From an uncultured Bacteroidales bacterium (GTDB lineage Bacteria; Bacteroidota; Bacteroidia; Bacteroidales; FEN-979), in contig CAIRDP010000040.1 in the NCBI GenBank assembly GCA_903877385.1, forward strand, positions 1-64,000: 64,000 nucleotides of DNA. The letters run 5' to 3'. Position numbers and translations under genes: made by a program. The notes beneath the pieces are model-generated. The model was given only the letters and a program-made list of their open reading frames with translations. It was not told where the DNA came from and did not search any database. Positions within the stretch are counted from its first letter, which is position 1. Every line of letters begins with the position of its first letter. Below, in pieces: positions 36,630 through 46,970 of the stretch.

Positions 36630-39600
36630 ATGAGAACTGTAATTTTCCTTTGTTTTTTATTGATTTTTCAGTTTGCCTCCATCTGTCCGAAGGCCCAGAA
36701 TATCGACAGCCTTAAGAACATTCATATCATTGTCACCTTCAATACGGCCCCCACTACTTACAGTGTAACCAAAGCTCCCCTGCGATACAACAAACTCTTT
36801 GCTTTCAGCATGGGAGAAGATGACGGCGACAAGGATATTTACACCAATTCTTTCCAGTTACTCAACGGGGGTACCGTAAGCGGAGTTACTTACCCGGGCT
36901 TAAAATACACAGACGGCTGTGGAAACGACGTGATGTTTAAGATGAGTGCCGCAATTTTCCCTTTTTATGCCCAGGGCTCTACTCTTATCGACATTCATGA
37001 CCCAAACAGTTCCTATGCCTCAAGTACCGTGACCTGGCCTCAGCTCACCGAAATGTACCAGCAAAACTGGAGCGTGATGAACCATGGACTCACATCCGGC
37101 GGGGTTGGCAACCTGGCTTATGAAATCGCCAGGAATACAAGCTATACAAAGCTGATGATGCAGGCGGCAACAAGCGGTGGTCCTGATTTAAAGATGTTTG
37201 TAAATCCAAATGGAACCCTGACGTATTCGGCAATCGCCTGGGCTCAGGGCTATACCGCATGCTTCAGGGAAGGATATACGTTTGGTAACCCGTCTTTTGA
37301 CGTCACAGCTGCTTTCCCCCACCAGAACATTGGCTTGCACCGAACCAATACTTATGAAGCAATTAACCTGAGCGCCTTCGTAGACAACCTTGCGAATACA
37401 AGTGTGGGAGGTGAACGCCAGTGGGGATCGACCTTTACCCATGCAGTGACAAACAATTACGGGTACTCCTTCACAACCTTCGTCAACCATATGAACTATA
37501 TCGCCTCCACCTACGGAAAAACAGGCCTGGACAATATTCTCATGGCAACCGACGAAGAGATTCTCGATTACCTCATGGTCCGCGACAGCATTAATGTTGT
37601 TACCCAGCTTCTCGACAATGTACTCACTATTTCGTTTACAGGGAATCTTACAAACAGGTACCGTTTTTACAATTCCACTCTCCTGATCTCGGCAAACCGG
37701 AACATTTCATCCATTGTCACCCAGGGGGTAGGTTCAAGTTCAAGCACAGGGGTCGGATCATCCAGCGGGATGGTGAATATAAGCTGGAACGGGCATTACG
37801 TTATACCTCCCGAGGTCCCTGCCCAGACCTGGATAAGCACAACCCAGGCTTCGCACAGTCAGGAGGATGCCAATGTTGCCATCGATTACATCATGATGGT
37901 CCCTCCCGGTGCACAGCAGAGAGCTTTTCGTACCGAGCTATGCCAGGTTTCGGGGATTACCCTTCCTTCTGATTTCTGCACCTACCGTAATGCCCCGGTT
38001 GCCACGCTCCCGGTCACAGGCGCCTGCCCCGGGCATCCTCTGGTGATTCCCGTAGCCGTAGACAGTTTCCTGAATATAACTTCCTGCAGCCAGAGGATAG
38101 AATATGACCCTGCAGTCATGACATTTGTTTCGGGAATTGCAGGAAAACCTTCCATACTAAGCGGGATGACCATCAGCGACCAGGCAGTGGGCGGATCGTC
38201 AACATTCAGGAAGATTCTCATAAGCTGGACTGCTGCTACGGCAAAATCCCTCTCAGTCCATGACACCCTTGCCCTTCTGACTTTTAATTATATTTCGGGG
38301 AACACTGCACTGTCTTTTAATACTTCATCCAATAGCGGAAGTGACTGCAAGTATATCGATGAGGGTGGCCACCCTATGTATAAATACCCTGTAACTTCCT
38401 TTTTCGTCAATGGCCAGGTTAACAATGCCAGGCTGGCTGCCCCGGGTTCTGTCAGCGGACCTTCGTCCCTCTGCCAGGGAACAGCCAATAATATCTACAG
38501 CGTTTTGCCCGTCACGGGGGCAACTTCCTATGCATGGACTTTCCCCAGCGGGTTCGTCATCACACAGGGGGCCAATCATGACAGTGTTGTGGTGACAGCC
38601 GGCCCCAATGCGGTTTCAGGGGACATTACCGTAAGGGCAGTAAACACCTGCAATGACAACCCCGTATCTTCCCCTTTCCCTGTAAACCTTAAATCGAGGC
38701 CTGTGCCGGTGATCACCGGTCCTGCTTCGAGCTGTGCGACTACTCAGGCAATCACTTACAGTACGGATGCGGGAATGACCGAATACAGCTGGTCAATTTC
38801 TTCAGGGGGCAATCTCGTCTCAGGTCAGGGAACAAATTCGGTTACAGTAAACTGGGTGGTACCCGGCTCTCAAACGCTCAGTGTTATTTACAGGGCGCCG
38901 AATGGCTGCCTGGCTACGGTGCCTACGGTTAAAAATGTTACTGTTAATCCCCTGCCCGTACCGGTCATAACAGGTTCTGATACCGTTTGCAGCACATCAT
39001 TAGAAATATTCTCGACCAGTACCGGCATGCAGTCATACCAGTGGAATGTTTCACCTTCAGGTACGATATTATCGGGAGCGTCCACTTCATCCGTAACCGT
39101 ACGTTGGGATAATACGGGCCCTCAGTGGATCAGCCTGAACTACTCCAACTCCTTCGGATGCCAGGCGCTTTCACCTGTCACTAAAAATATCTTTGTCCGC
39201 CCCATAGCACAGCCGGTCATTACAGGACCGGTGAGCCTTTGCGAGGGGGATGCGGCGGTATCCTATGCAAGCCAGGCCGGCATGACCAATTACACCTGGT
39301 TGGTCTCATCGGGAGGTGTGATCACTTCCGGAAGCGGTACTTCTTCGGTTACAGTGCAATGGAACAGCCCCGGCATTCACCAGATGCAGCTCAATTATAA
39401 TTTTCCTGGCGGATGTCCTGCTACAAGCCCTTATACACTGAATGTGAATGTCCATGCCAGGCCTCAGCCGCACATTTACGGGCCCGACACCCTGTGTAAA
39501 GGATCGACAGGCAACGTGTACACCACCGAAAGCGGAATGAGCAATTACCAGTGGACTGTCTCCCCGGGAGGCATAATAAATTCCGGCAGCGGGACCTATT

Positions 39601-42488
39601 CCGTAACAACCGACTGGACCACGGCAGGCAACCAGTTTCTCGGGGTAAACTATATGAATTCGTTTGGCTGTGCACCTTCAGCCCCGCTTATTCAAAATAT
39701 CAGGATCAACCCCCTTCCTGTTCCGGCCATTTCAGGACCTTCATCAGTATGTAACAATTCGGGCAGCAAAATCTATACGACTCAGCCAGGCAAAACAAAT
39801 TACATCTGGGTCGTCAGCCCCGGGGGCAATATTGTTTCAGGACAGGGACACGACACCCTTCATGTAATCTGGAATTCGGCAGGCAACCAGCAGCTCAGTG
39901 TGAACTATGCCGACTCTAATTCCTGTTCCTCCCCTGTTCCGGTTGTTTACCCGGTGACTGTATATGCGATCCCCTCCCCCTCCATAGCGGGTCCTCAGCT
40001 TGCCTGTTCGGGAGTAAACCTGGTTTACACAACCCAAACAGCCATGAGCAATTACACCTGGGCCGTTTCGGCCGGGGGCATTATCTTATCGGGGCAGGGA
40101 AGCCCGTCAGTTAATGTAAAATGGAACCTGGCCGGGAACCGGTCTGTATCGGTGAATTATTCCAACTCATCGGATTGCAGCGCCGATAATCCTTTCGTTT
40201 ATAATGTAACTGTAAATCCCACCCCCTCGCCTACGATCACCGGGAACAGCAGCATTTGCTTTAACTCAAACTCGGCATACACAACCGAAACGGGAATGAA
40301 CAGTTACGTATGGACTGTTTCGGCAGGTGGCAGCATCCTTTCGGGGAATGGCTCCTCATCGATTCTTGTGGCATGGAATGCCAGCGGGGACCAATCTGTT
40401 ACACTTTCGTATACCAACCCCCAGGGATGTCCTCCCTTGCAGCCTGCCCAGAAACTTGTGAGGGTGCACCCTCTTCCTGTTCCTTTCATCACCGGCCCTT
40501 CATCTGTTTGCAGCCTGTCGGGAACCCGGGTCTATTCGACCCAGCGCGGGAAAACGGCCTATAACTGGACCGTCAGCAGCGGGGGCCTGATCACATCAGG
40601 ACAGGGAACAGACTCAGTTGGAGTAAACTGGACTGCTTCAGGTATTCAGCACCTTACTGTAACTTACCTTGACTCAACCGGCTGTGCCCCGGCACAACCT
40701 ACGTCTTATCCTGTAACGGTACTCCCCCTGCCCGTTCCTTCAATCAGCGGCCCGCCGGCAGTATGCAGCGGGGTCACCGGGCTGGTTTACAGCACCCAGT
40801 CGGGAATGAGCAACTACCAGTGGAGCATCTCTTCGGGCGGAACCATTCTTTCGGGCCTTGGCACAGAAACAATCCAGGTACGATGGGATTCTTCAGGATC
40901 AAGGTATGTTTCGGTGAACTATTCCAATTCGGCAGGCTGTTATGCTCCCGCCCCTGTGGTGAAAATTGTGACCGTCTATCCTCTGCCGGCACCTACAATC
41001 ACTGGTCCCGACAGTCTTTGCATGAATGCCACCGGAACCTATACCACCGAGAGCGGTATGAGCAATTATCAATGGGTCATTTCGGCAGGAGGAAGTACTG
41101 TTTCAGGGCTGGGGACCAATGTAATCCATGTCACCTGGACATCTTCGGGGCCGCGCACCGTCTCGGTGAATTATATCAATGGCAATAACTGTACAGCAAC
41201 CTCACCTTCGGTCTTCAATGTCAATATTTTTGCACTCCCTGTTCCTGCCATCTCTGGTAATGGTTCTGTTTGCGCCAACTCTTCAAACGAGGTATATACT
41301 ACCGAGAGTGGTATGAGTTCGTATTCATGGACCGTAGCCGCAGGTGGTACCATTACGTCGGGCCAGGGCACAAACTCGGTACAGATCAGCTGGGGAAACC
41401 CGGGGACTTCAATAATTACGGTAAGTTATACTTCACCCAAGGGATGCAATCCCGCCAATGCGACACAGAAAGCGGTGACCATTAATCCTCTGCCTGTTCC
41501 AACCATCACTGGCAACAATTCAGTCTGTGCCAACTCAGGGCCCAAAACCTACTCAACCCAGGCTGGCCAGCTGTCCTATACCTGGAACATATCAGCGGGA
41601 GACACAATTTTAACTGGACTCGGAACATCCTCAATAACAGCACAATGGAATTCTGCAGGGGCTCACTGGATTACGGTGACATATTCATCCCCTTCGGGTT
41701 GCCAGGCAGCAAATCCCTGCACTTTGACCGTGACCATCCACCCATTGCCCTCAGCTGCTTCGGTAATATCAGGGCCGTCTTCACTCTGTGTTCCGGCATC
41801 CTGGCAGGAATATTCGATAGATACCATTTCCAATGCCGACGGATATTTCTGGACCTTACCGGCCAGAGCAATTTTCCAGGGCAATCCAAACAGTAATATA
41901 ATACATGTAACCTATCTCCCAAATGCGCAGTCCGACAGTATTTCTGTACACGGGTCCAATGCATGCGGTAACGGAACGCCTTCTAACCTTTATGTAAACA
42001 TTCACCCGTATCCTTCGGCGCCAACGATAACATTGAACCAGGACAATACCCTGATATCCAGTTCAGCATACGGCAACCAATGGCATCTGAACGACCAGCC
42101 CATGCCGGGCGATACCCTCGACAGCCTGCATGTGGTTGTAACAGGAGAGTATTACACCCTGGTGACTCTTGGAAATTGCAGTTCCGACACTTCAAATATC
42201 AAATATGTGGTTGCAGTGGGGGTAAATGAGAACATGGGATTCGATTTAAATGTACATCCAAATCCAACCAACGCTTTGCTCGACCTGGTGTTCACCAACC
42301 CGCTTGAAAGAGCCTATAAGGTTGTTTTAATCAATGAACTTGGCGTAAAACTCTACGAGTCCGAGAGGCTTATACCCAAAGGAGAGACCACGTGGAGGAT
42401 TGATCTAAGGCATGTTTCTCCTGGTCCTGTGCTGGTGATAATCCAGTCATCCGAAGGAATTATCAGGAAAAAAGTAATCAAGAACTAG
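36630..42488 (+). CDS. Giant T9SS-secreted protein: deacetylase-like + cohesin-like + about 14 PKD-like repeats
   Basis: A 1952-residue surface protein. Signal peptide at 1-23 (ending KAQ). Residues about 55-330 resemble a polysaccharide deacetylase (NodB) fold: FSMGEDDGDKD in place of T-F-D-D-G and MNHGLTSGG in place of the zinc-binding H-x(3)-H, whose second His is missing. A cohesin-like domain follows at about 475-605 (IPVAVDSFLNITSCSQRIEYDP). Then 12 regular 84-85-residue PKD-like repeats (about 690-1704), each with P-x-I-x-G-x-x-x-x-C and Y-x-W-x-V-S-x-G-G, flanked by divergent repeats, and a type A sorting domain at the end (VHPNPTNALLDL). ATG 36630 is preferred over TTG 36618. Role: possibly adhesion or surface scaffolding. 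Confidence 0.82.
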   Translation: MRTVIFLCFLLIFQFASICPKAQNIDSLKNIHIIVTFNTAPTTYSVTKAPLRYNKLFAFSMGEDDGDKDIYTNSFQLLNGGTVSGVTYPGLKYTDGCGNDVMFKMSAAIFPFYAQGSTLIDIHDPNSSYASSTVTWPQLTEMYQQNWSVMNHGLTSGGVGNLAYEIARNTSYTKLMMQAATSGGPDLKMFVNPNGTLTYSAIAWAQGYTACFREGYTFGNPSFDVTAAFPHQNIGLHRTNTYEAINLSAFVDNLANTSVGGERQWGSTFTHAVTNNYGYSFTTFVNHMNYIASTYGKTGLDNILMATDEEILDYLMVRDSINVVTQLLDNVLTISFTGNLTNRYRFYNSTLLISANRNISSIVTQGVGSSSSTGVGSSSGMVNISWNGHYVIPPEVPAQTWISTTQASHSQEDANVAIDYIMMVPPGAQQRAFRTELCQVSGITLPSDFCTYRNAPVATLPVTGACPGHPLVIPVAVDSFLNITSCSQRIEYDPAVMTFVSGIAGKPSILSGMTISDQAVGGSSTFRKILISWTAATAKSLSVHDTLALLTFNYISGNTALSFNTSSNSGSDCKYIDEGGHPMYKYPVTSFFVNGQVNNARLAAPGSVSGPSSLCQGTANNIYSVLPVTGATSYAWTFPSGFVITQGANHDSVVVTAGPNAVSGDITVRAVNTCNDNPVSSPFPVNLKSRPVPVITGPASSCATTQAITYSTDAGMTEYSWSISSGGNLVSGQGTNSVTVNWVVPGSQTLSVIYRAPNGCLATVPTVKNVTVNPLPVPVITGSDTVCSTSLEIFSTSTGMQSYQWNVSPSGTILSGASTSSVTVRWDNTGPQWISLNYSNSFGCQALSPVTKNIFVRPIAQPVITGPVSLCEGDAAVSYASQAGMTNYTWLVSSGGVITSGSGTSSVTVQWNSPGIHQMQLNYNFPGGCPATSPYTLNVNVHARPQPHIYGPDTLCKGSTGNVYTTESGMSNYQWTVSPGGIINSGSGTYSVTTDWTTAGNQFLGVNYMNSFGCAPSAPLIQNIRINPLPVPAISGPSSVCNNSGSKIYTTQPGKTNYIWVVSPGGNIVSGQGHDTLHVIWNSAGNQQLSVNYADSNSCSSPVPVVYPVTVYAIPSPSIAGPQLACSGVNLVYTTQTAMSNYTWAVSAGGIILSGQGSPSVNVKWNLAGNRSVSVNYSNSSDCSADNPFVYNVTVNPTPSPTITGNSSICFNSNSAYTTETGMNSYVWTVSAGGSILSGNGSSSILVAWNASGDQSVTLSYTNPQGCPPLQPAQKLVRVHPLPVPFITGPSSVCSLSGTRVYSTQRGKTAYNWTVSSGGLITSGQGTDSVGVNWTASGIQHLTVTYLDSTGCAPAQPTSYPVTVLPLPVPSISGPPAVCSGVTGLVYSTQSGMSNYQWSISSGGTILSGLGTETIQVRWDSSGSRYVSVNYSNSAGCYAPAPVVKIVTVYPLPAPTITGPDSLCMNATGTYTTESGMSNYQWVISAGGSTVSGLGTNVIHVTWTSSGPRTVSVNYINGNNCTATSPSVFNVNIFALPVPAISGNGSVCANSSNEVYTTESGMSSYSWTVAAGGTITSGQGTNSVQISWGNPGTSIITVSYTSPKGCNPANATQKAVTINPLPVPTITGNNSVCANSGPKTYSTQAGQLSYTWNISAGDTILTGLGTSSITAQWNSAGAHWITVTYSSPSGCQAANPCTLTVTIHPLPSAASVISGPSSLCVPASWQEYSIDTISNADGYFWTLPARAIFQGNPNSNIIHVTYLPNAQSDSISVHGSNACGNGTPSNLYVNIHPYPSAPTITLNQDNTLISSSAYGNQWHLNDQPMPGDTLDSLHVVVTGEYYTLVTLGNCSSDTSNIKYVVAVGVNENMGFDLNVHPNPTNALLDLVFTNPLERAYKVVLINELGVKLYESERLIPKGETTWRIDLRHVSPGPVLVIIQSSEGIIRKKVIKN

Positions 42489-42502
42489 GAGAAAAACCAG
42501 GA

Positions 42503-45433
42503 TTACCTTATAATGACGATTTTCCTTTTAATCAGGTAAGTATCCGATTTAATAATTATATAGTAGATTCCCGCTTCGGCTGAGGAGAGGTCAAGTTGGT
42601 ATTTATCCAGGCCCTTCAGTTGCTTTCTCAAAACTGATTTACCGTTCATGTCTTCCACCTCTATATTCAAACTGATCCTGCTGCCATCGGCCGGAACGAT
42701 ATTAAATATACCCTTATTCGGGTTTGGATAAATCTCGACCTGACCCTGCCCTGTTTCGGCGATTCCCGAACTTGATTTGGCCTGGGTAAGATTCACCGTT
42801 ACAGGGCTGATCCCACTAACGTTTACTGCAACATGGGCAGTACGCGCAACGGAGCCCGTATTTGCACTATAGTTCGCAACGATAGTACCGTTTTTGACTC
42901 CCGATGGTGTTACAGTGCACCAGTTGCTGTCGCTTAAGACAGTCCAGCTTGTATTGGAGGTCACCGTATAATTCACACTGCCTGCAATTGCTGTAACATT
43001 CTGGGTTGCAGGAGAAACATTAAGTGTTGGAGCAGCGCCGGCCTGGGTAACAGTCACAACAACCGGGCCGATTCCGCTTCCAAAAGTCGAGATGTGAGCT
43101 ATTCTTGGAGTAACTTCCGGGTTCGCAGTAAAGGTTGCCAGTATTATACCATTGCCAATGCCCGAAGGAGTAACTGAACACCAGCTGGTATCGGATGTTA
43201 CGGTCCAAGCAATATTTGAAAGCACAGTGTAATTGGTTCGGCCCGTATCGGCTGCGGCATCATGGTTTGGAGGTGTGACTATAAGTTCGGGGCTTGCTCC
43301 GGCCTGGGTAACTGTAACTGTTACGGAGGGAACCCCGCTGCCAGATACAGTCAGCGTGGCCATTCTGGGTACAATGCTTGTATTGGCTTCAAACGTGGTA
43401 AAGATCGTATCGTTGCCCGATCCTGTTTGTGTTGGAACGCACCATGAGGCATCGCTGGCAACAAGCCAGTTTATATTGCTTGTCACAAAGAACCTGGTCT
43501 GGCCCAAAGTATCCCCAACACTTCGGTTTGGAGGAGTAACTGCCAGGCTGGACGGAACAGTGGAGAAGCTCAGGGTATCCCCATGTATAATACCATTGGC
43601 CGTGGAACCTACCGCAGTGTAGTAGTACACAGTATTCGGCATAAGGCTCCCGACTGTTTTCGAAATGCTAACAGCCGTCATCCCTGCTCCTAGGCTGGCT
43701 GCTGCAGTGGTGTCTGAAAGACCGGTGGGAGATGTTCCCCAGATAAAGTAGCCTGTTGCGTTTGACCCGTAAGGGTTTACTGTACCGTTGAGGGTTGCCG
43801 AAGCACTGGCAACATTTGTTGCCGCAATGGTTGTGACTACAGGAGGGAAAGTAAATTTAAAGGAGGCAATTCTCGTTTGACGGCTTCCACCTGAGCCAAT
43901 GTATTCACTCGTAAACCAGAAAGTGTTTGTATCGGCCGGGTCCACCGCCATTAATGAGTAATCGCCCCAGCGTTCGATACCTGTCTGCGAATAGCTTCCG
44001 CTCTTAATTGTATCTTCAGCGATATCTAGAATGCTGTTGCCTGCCAGGTATGCCATCGGAGATTGTCCGCAATATCTGATAGCGGGGTGCATATATGTAC
44101 CTGAGACCGAATAGCCAAGAGCGATGGTGTTCGATCCGTTGAGCATTATACATCCCATCCACCGGCTGGTTGAATCCGGAGCATATGTTCCCTGCTGCCT
44201 GATCGTCCAGTCCCCGCTTGTCCTCCTGAGCTCATACCACCTTATCCCGGCATGATTGTTATTGGGAGGAGTGCCCAGGTTTATTGTATGGCAGCAGACT
44301 ATGGTCTGGTAGGATCCGAAGTTCCTGTATTGGGGAACATTCATGATAACCTGGGGTATTCCGTCAAGCTTCTGGGTGGTTCCCATCTGCGGGATATTAT
44401 TCCAGTTGTTCCCGAAATTACTGCTGAAGGGTTGCACATTGAGCTGCTGCGACCTGATAAATGTTGAATTGGCAGGAATATTCCAGTCAACACTGAGTTC
44501 GTAAATCCAAAGCTGGTCGGTTCCTCCGCCAAAAGCATCATCATTGAAGGCAATATAAAGCCCCGGGGAGCCTGCGGGTGCAAACTGCCCGTCATTATCG
44601 ATCGGTGGAACGCACATAAATCCATCAACTGAAGAAGGCCTCCATGAGTTATGGAAGCCAACTTTCTGGGCTGTTCCTCCCACCAGGATGGAATCACGCT
44701 GAAAAACGTAAGTATCGGTGCTTCCCCCGTTGTTGTCGCCCATATAATACCCGTCGCGCCAAACACTTACCTTGGCATAATCGGGCATTACGGCAACCTG
44801 GAAGGAATACCGGTGCCATGTCCCCGTGGGGTCATTGGTTGATGATACGGCTAACAGCAGGTAATTTGTTGATCCGGAAATTGAAATTTCGGTTACCAGC
44901 CAGCGGTCGGCCTGTTCATCATATAATATGACAGGGTCCCCGTCATTGTAATTTGCGCCGGGTACGCTTCCGAATAAAGCGTTGACAGCAGTTGGACCGG
45001 CCACCTTGGTTCCGTTTTTGGTGTAAATTGCATAAACAGTGTTTATGACCTGCATATAATGGTTAGGGCCGGCTGTTCCATTGCAATCGGGGGGATAATA
45101 GGGTGATGCCTGCCCTGCAAAGTTTGCACTCTGCACCGATGTCTTTTTCAGGTTTCCCATCGTTTTCTGGAAGAAAGTGTCTGGCCCATGGGGAAGCGCC
45201 GTTGCAGCAAAGGGGTAACTCCTTTTTCCAAGGCCTTCATTCAATTCTTTCCTGGCTTTTTTTGCCATGGCTTTCCATTCCGCAGCACTCATAACAGGGA
45301 GGTCGCGTAAGGGTTTACTAAGGCCCAGGTAGGTTCCGGTACCAACTTCACTGGGAGTTGCAGGAACGTTTTGGGCAACTGATTCCAATACCAGCAAAAG
45401 GAAAGCCAGTATAAAAAAATAATTTTTTATCAT
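42503..45433 (-). CDS. T9SS-secreted protein with Fn3 and three BACON domains
   Basis: A 976-residue secreted protein. Signal peptide at about 1-21 (MIKNYFFILAFLLLVLESVA). A large N-terminal domain (about 90-540) with PDCNGTAGPNHYMQVIN and DGDPVILYDEQADRWLVTE looks like a beta-propeller seen in secreted Bacteroidota proteins. A fibronectin III-like domain, three BACON domains (each beginning V-x-P-x-x-x-x-V and containing S-N-x-x-W) and a type A T9SS sorting domain (IYPNPNKGIFNI) follow. BACON domains may bind carbohydrate or mucin. ATG 45433 is preferred over TTG 45457, which overlaps a -7 box. It converges on the giant PKD protein, 14 bases away. Confidence 0.83.
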   Translation of the reverse strand: MIKNYFFILAFLLLVLESVAQNVPATPSEVGTGTYLGLSKPLRDLPVMSAAEWKAMAKKARKELNEGLGKRSYPFAATALPHGPDTFFQKTMGNLKKTSVQSANFAGQASPYYPPDCNGTAGPNHYMQVINTVYAIYTKNGTKVAGPTAVNALFGSVPGANYNDGDPVILYDEQADRWLVTEISISGSTNYLLLAVSSTNDPTGTWHRYSFQVAVMPDYAKVSVWRDGYYMGDNNGGSTDTYVFQRDSILVGGTAQKVGFHNSWRPSSVDGFMCVPPIDNDGQFAPAGSPGLYIAFNDDAFGGGTDQLWIYELSVDWNIPANSTFIRSQQLNVQPFSSNFGNNWNNIPQMGTTQKLDGIPQVIMNVPQYRNFGSYQTIVCCHTINLGTPPNNNHAGIRWYELRRTSGDWTIRQQGTYAPDSTSRWMGCIMLNGSNTIALGYSVSGTYMHPAIRYCGQSPMAYLAGNSILDIAEDTIKSGSYSQTGIERWGDYSLMAVDPADTNTFWFTSEYIGSGGSRQTRIASFKFTFPPVVTTIAATNVASASATLNGTVNPYGSNATGYFIWGTSPTGLSDTTAAASLGAGMTAVSISKTVGSLMPNTVYYYTAVGSTANGIIHGDTLSFSTVPSSLAVTPPNRSVGDTLGQTRFFVTSNINWLVASDASWCVPTQTGSGNDTIFTTFEANTSIVPRMATLTVSGSGVPSVTVTVTQAGASPELIVTPPNHDAAADTGRTNYTVLSNIAWTVTSDTSWCSVTPSGIGNGIILATFTANPEVTPRIAHISTFGSGIGPVVVTVTQAGAAPTLNVSPATQNVTAIAGSVNYTVTSNTSWTVLSDSNWCTVTPSGVKNGTIVANYSANTGSVARTAHVAVNVSGISPVTVNLTQAKSSSGIAETGQGQVEIYPNPNKGIFNIVPADGSRISLNIEVEDMNGKSVLRKQLKGLDKYQLDLSSAEAGIYYIIIKSDTYLIKRKIVIIR

Positions 45434-45454
45434 GATGGGGATCGGTTTATACTG

Positions 45455-45462
45455 CAAAATTA
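45455..45462 (-). promoter_or_regulatory. -7 box for the BACON protein gene
   Basis: The minus strand reads TAATTTTG (TAnnTTTG), 21 bases upstream of ATG 45433; this overlaps the alternative TTG start and so rules it out if the promoter is real. No clear -33 element. Confidence 0.4.
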
Positions 45463-45630
45463 CGCAGAAAACAGCATGTTAAGGTAAAATATTTGTATTA
45501 TTTCCGAATTTATGCGATCAGGAATTTCCTGATTTTTATCATATTTCAGATTTTAGACCTCACTTCAGCTGTCATTTTTACTTAATGAATTGCAGAGGGA
45601 AATGGAATCACGCAAATCAATACTTTTTTA

Positions 45631-45638
45631 TACTTTTG
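45631..45638 (+). promoter_or_regulatory. -7 box for the DUF3078 gene
   Basis: TACTTTTG matches TAnnTTTG, 30 bases upstream of the ATG at 45669. No matching -33 TTTG was found. Confidence 0.4.
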
Positions 45639-45668
45639 CAGGCTTCAGGCTAAAAACCCACCAAACAT

Positions 45669-46613
45669 ATGAAAAGAATTATACTTTTTTTGCTCCCTGT
45701 CCTTCTCCTGGGCAATGTTAAGGCCCAGGATATAAAAACCGTCGCCTCAAGCCTTGACAAGGCCAGGGAAGAAGTCCCGGCAGATACTGCCAAACACCAT
45801 TGGAAATTCGGAGGCTTCGGATCCCTTACAATAAACCAGGCAGCCTATTCTAACTGGGCTGCAGGGGGAACAAATTCCATTGGAGCAACGGGGATGCTTA
45901 ACCTCAGGCTTCGTTATTCAAAAAACAGGCATTCCTGGTCCAACATTCTGGATGCTGCTTACGGCTTCCAGTTGCTGGGCGCAAGCTCAAATGCCAAGTA
46001 CAATAAAACCGATGACAAGATAGAGTTCACAACTGCCTATAGCTATGAAATCCATAAAAACAAGAAATGGTACCTGACCGTGCTGGTTAATTTCAGGTCG
46101 CAGTTTTCCAACGGGTATAATTATCCCAACGACAGCGTTTCCATCTCGAAATTCATGGCTCCGGGATACGTTGTTGCAGGTATCGGGATCACATACCGCC
46201 CGGCAACTTTCTTTACCCTTTATGTATCGCCTTCTTCAGGCCGTTTCACCTTTGTCCTGGACGACACCCTTTCAAAACAAGGGGCATTCGGGGTGGAGAA
46301 AGGGAAAAAAATAAGAGGGGAGTTTGGTCCTTACGTAAGGGCAGATCTGAACAAAGACCTTGCTAAGAACATCAACCTCGGCTCATCGCTTGAATTGTTT
46401 ACAAATTACCTTAAAGGATTCGGGAACATTGACGTTAACTGGAATGTCCTTTTTACGCTCAAAGTCAATAAATGGCTTGCCACGGTTGTCAACTTCCAGG
46501 TAATCTATGACGACGATGTCCTCATACAAACCAATCCTCCTGAACCTGCAAGCGGCCCCCGTACACAGTTCAAGGAAACTATCGGGGTGGGCTTATCATA
46601 TAAATTCCATTAA
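45669..46613 (+). CDS. DUF3078 outer-membrane beta-barrel protein
   Basis: A 314-residue exported protein. Signal peptide at 1-19 (ending VKA). The motif WKFGGFGSLTINQAAYSNWAAGGTNSI is the DUF3078 signature, and alternating hydrophobic strands ending GVGLSYKFH suggest an outer-membrane barrel. DUF3078 proteins are widespread in Bacteroidota; their precise role is not established. It is followed by a small membrane protein gene 77 bases downstream. Confidence 0.88.
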   Translation: MKRIILFLLPVLLLGNVKAQDIKTVASSLDKAREEVPADTAKHHWKFGGFGSLTINQAAYSNWAAGGTNSIGATGMLNLRLRYSKNRHSWSNILDAAYGFQLLGASSNAKYNKTDDKIEFTTAYSYEIHKNKKWYLTVLVNFRSQFSNGYNYPNDSVSISKFMAPGYVVAGIGITYRPATFFTLYVSPSSGRFTFVLDDTLSKQGAFGVEKGKKIRGEFGPYVRADLNKDLAKNINLGSSLELFTNYLKGFGNIDVNWNVLFTLKVNKWLATVVNFQVIYDDDVLIQTNPPEPASGPRTQFKETIGVGLSYKFH

Positions 46614-46690
46614 CGGCCATCTGAGCCATATATCGGGAAAATAAATTAATTTTACCGCGCATTCCTAATAAATACACAAAGAACAAGATC

Positions 46691-46966
46691 ATGGCCCAAC
46701 ACGATTTATACAGCGATCACAGTCTATCGCACGAAGAGCTTAAATTCAGGGAACATACCGAAAGAGCTGCACATTTTATCAAAATCGACCTGTTCCGTTC
46801 AGCCAGGGAAGAATTCAAAGCCGCATTGGGATATAAACCAGGGGATGAAGAATGTATCAAGGGTATTGCACAAATGAACGCCAACATCAGGCGGGACGCT
46901 AAAATAGTTTACGTGGTTGCCCCCATCGTTCTGGCTATCATTACATCCATCGCGATATTTGCCTGA
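46691..46966 (+). CDS. Small tail-anchored-like membrane protein with a TPR-like segment
   Basis: A 91-residue protein. Residues about 20-60 (ERAAHFIKIDLFRSAREEFKAALGYKPG) resemble one TPR-like helical hairpin, and 71-90 form a single C-terminal membrane helix (VYVVAPIVLAIITSIAIFA). ATG at 46691. Tail-anchored topology would leave most of the protein in the cytoplasm. Function unknown. It converges on the hybrid kinase with only 4 bases between the stops. Confidence 0.65.
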   Translation: MAQHDLYSDHSLSHEELKFREHTERAAHFIKIDLFRSAREEFKAALGYKPGDEECIKGIAQMNANIRRDAKIVYVVAPIVLAIITSIAIFA

Positions 46967-46970
46967 TCTG

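Noticed and set aside
38698-41740. Regular DNA periodicity of about 250 bases suggesting a repeat array or CRISPR
   Set aside because: It is the coding sequence of 84-85-residue protein repeats, in frame throughout, with no constant short repeats or unique spacers.
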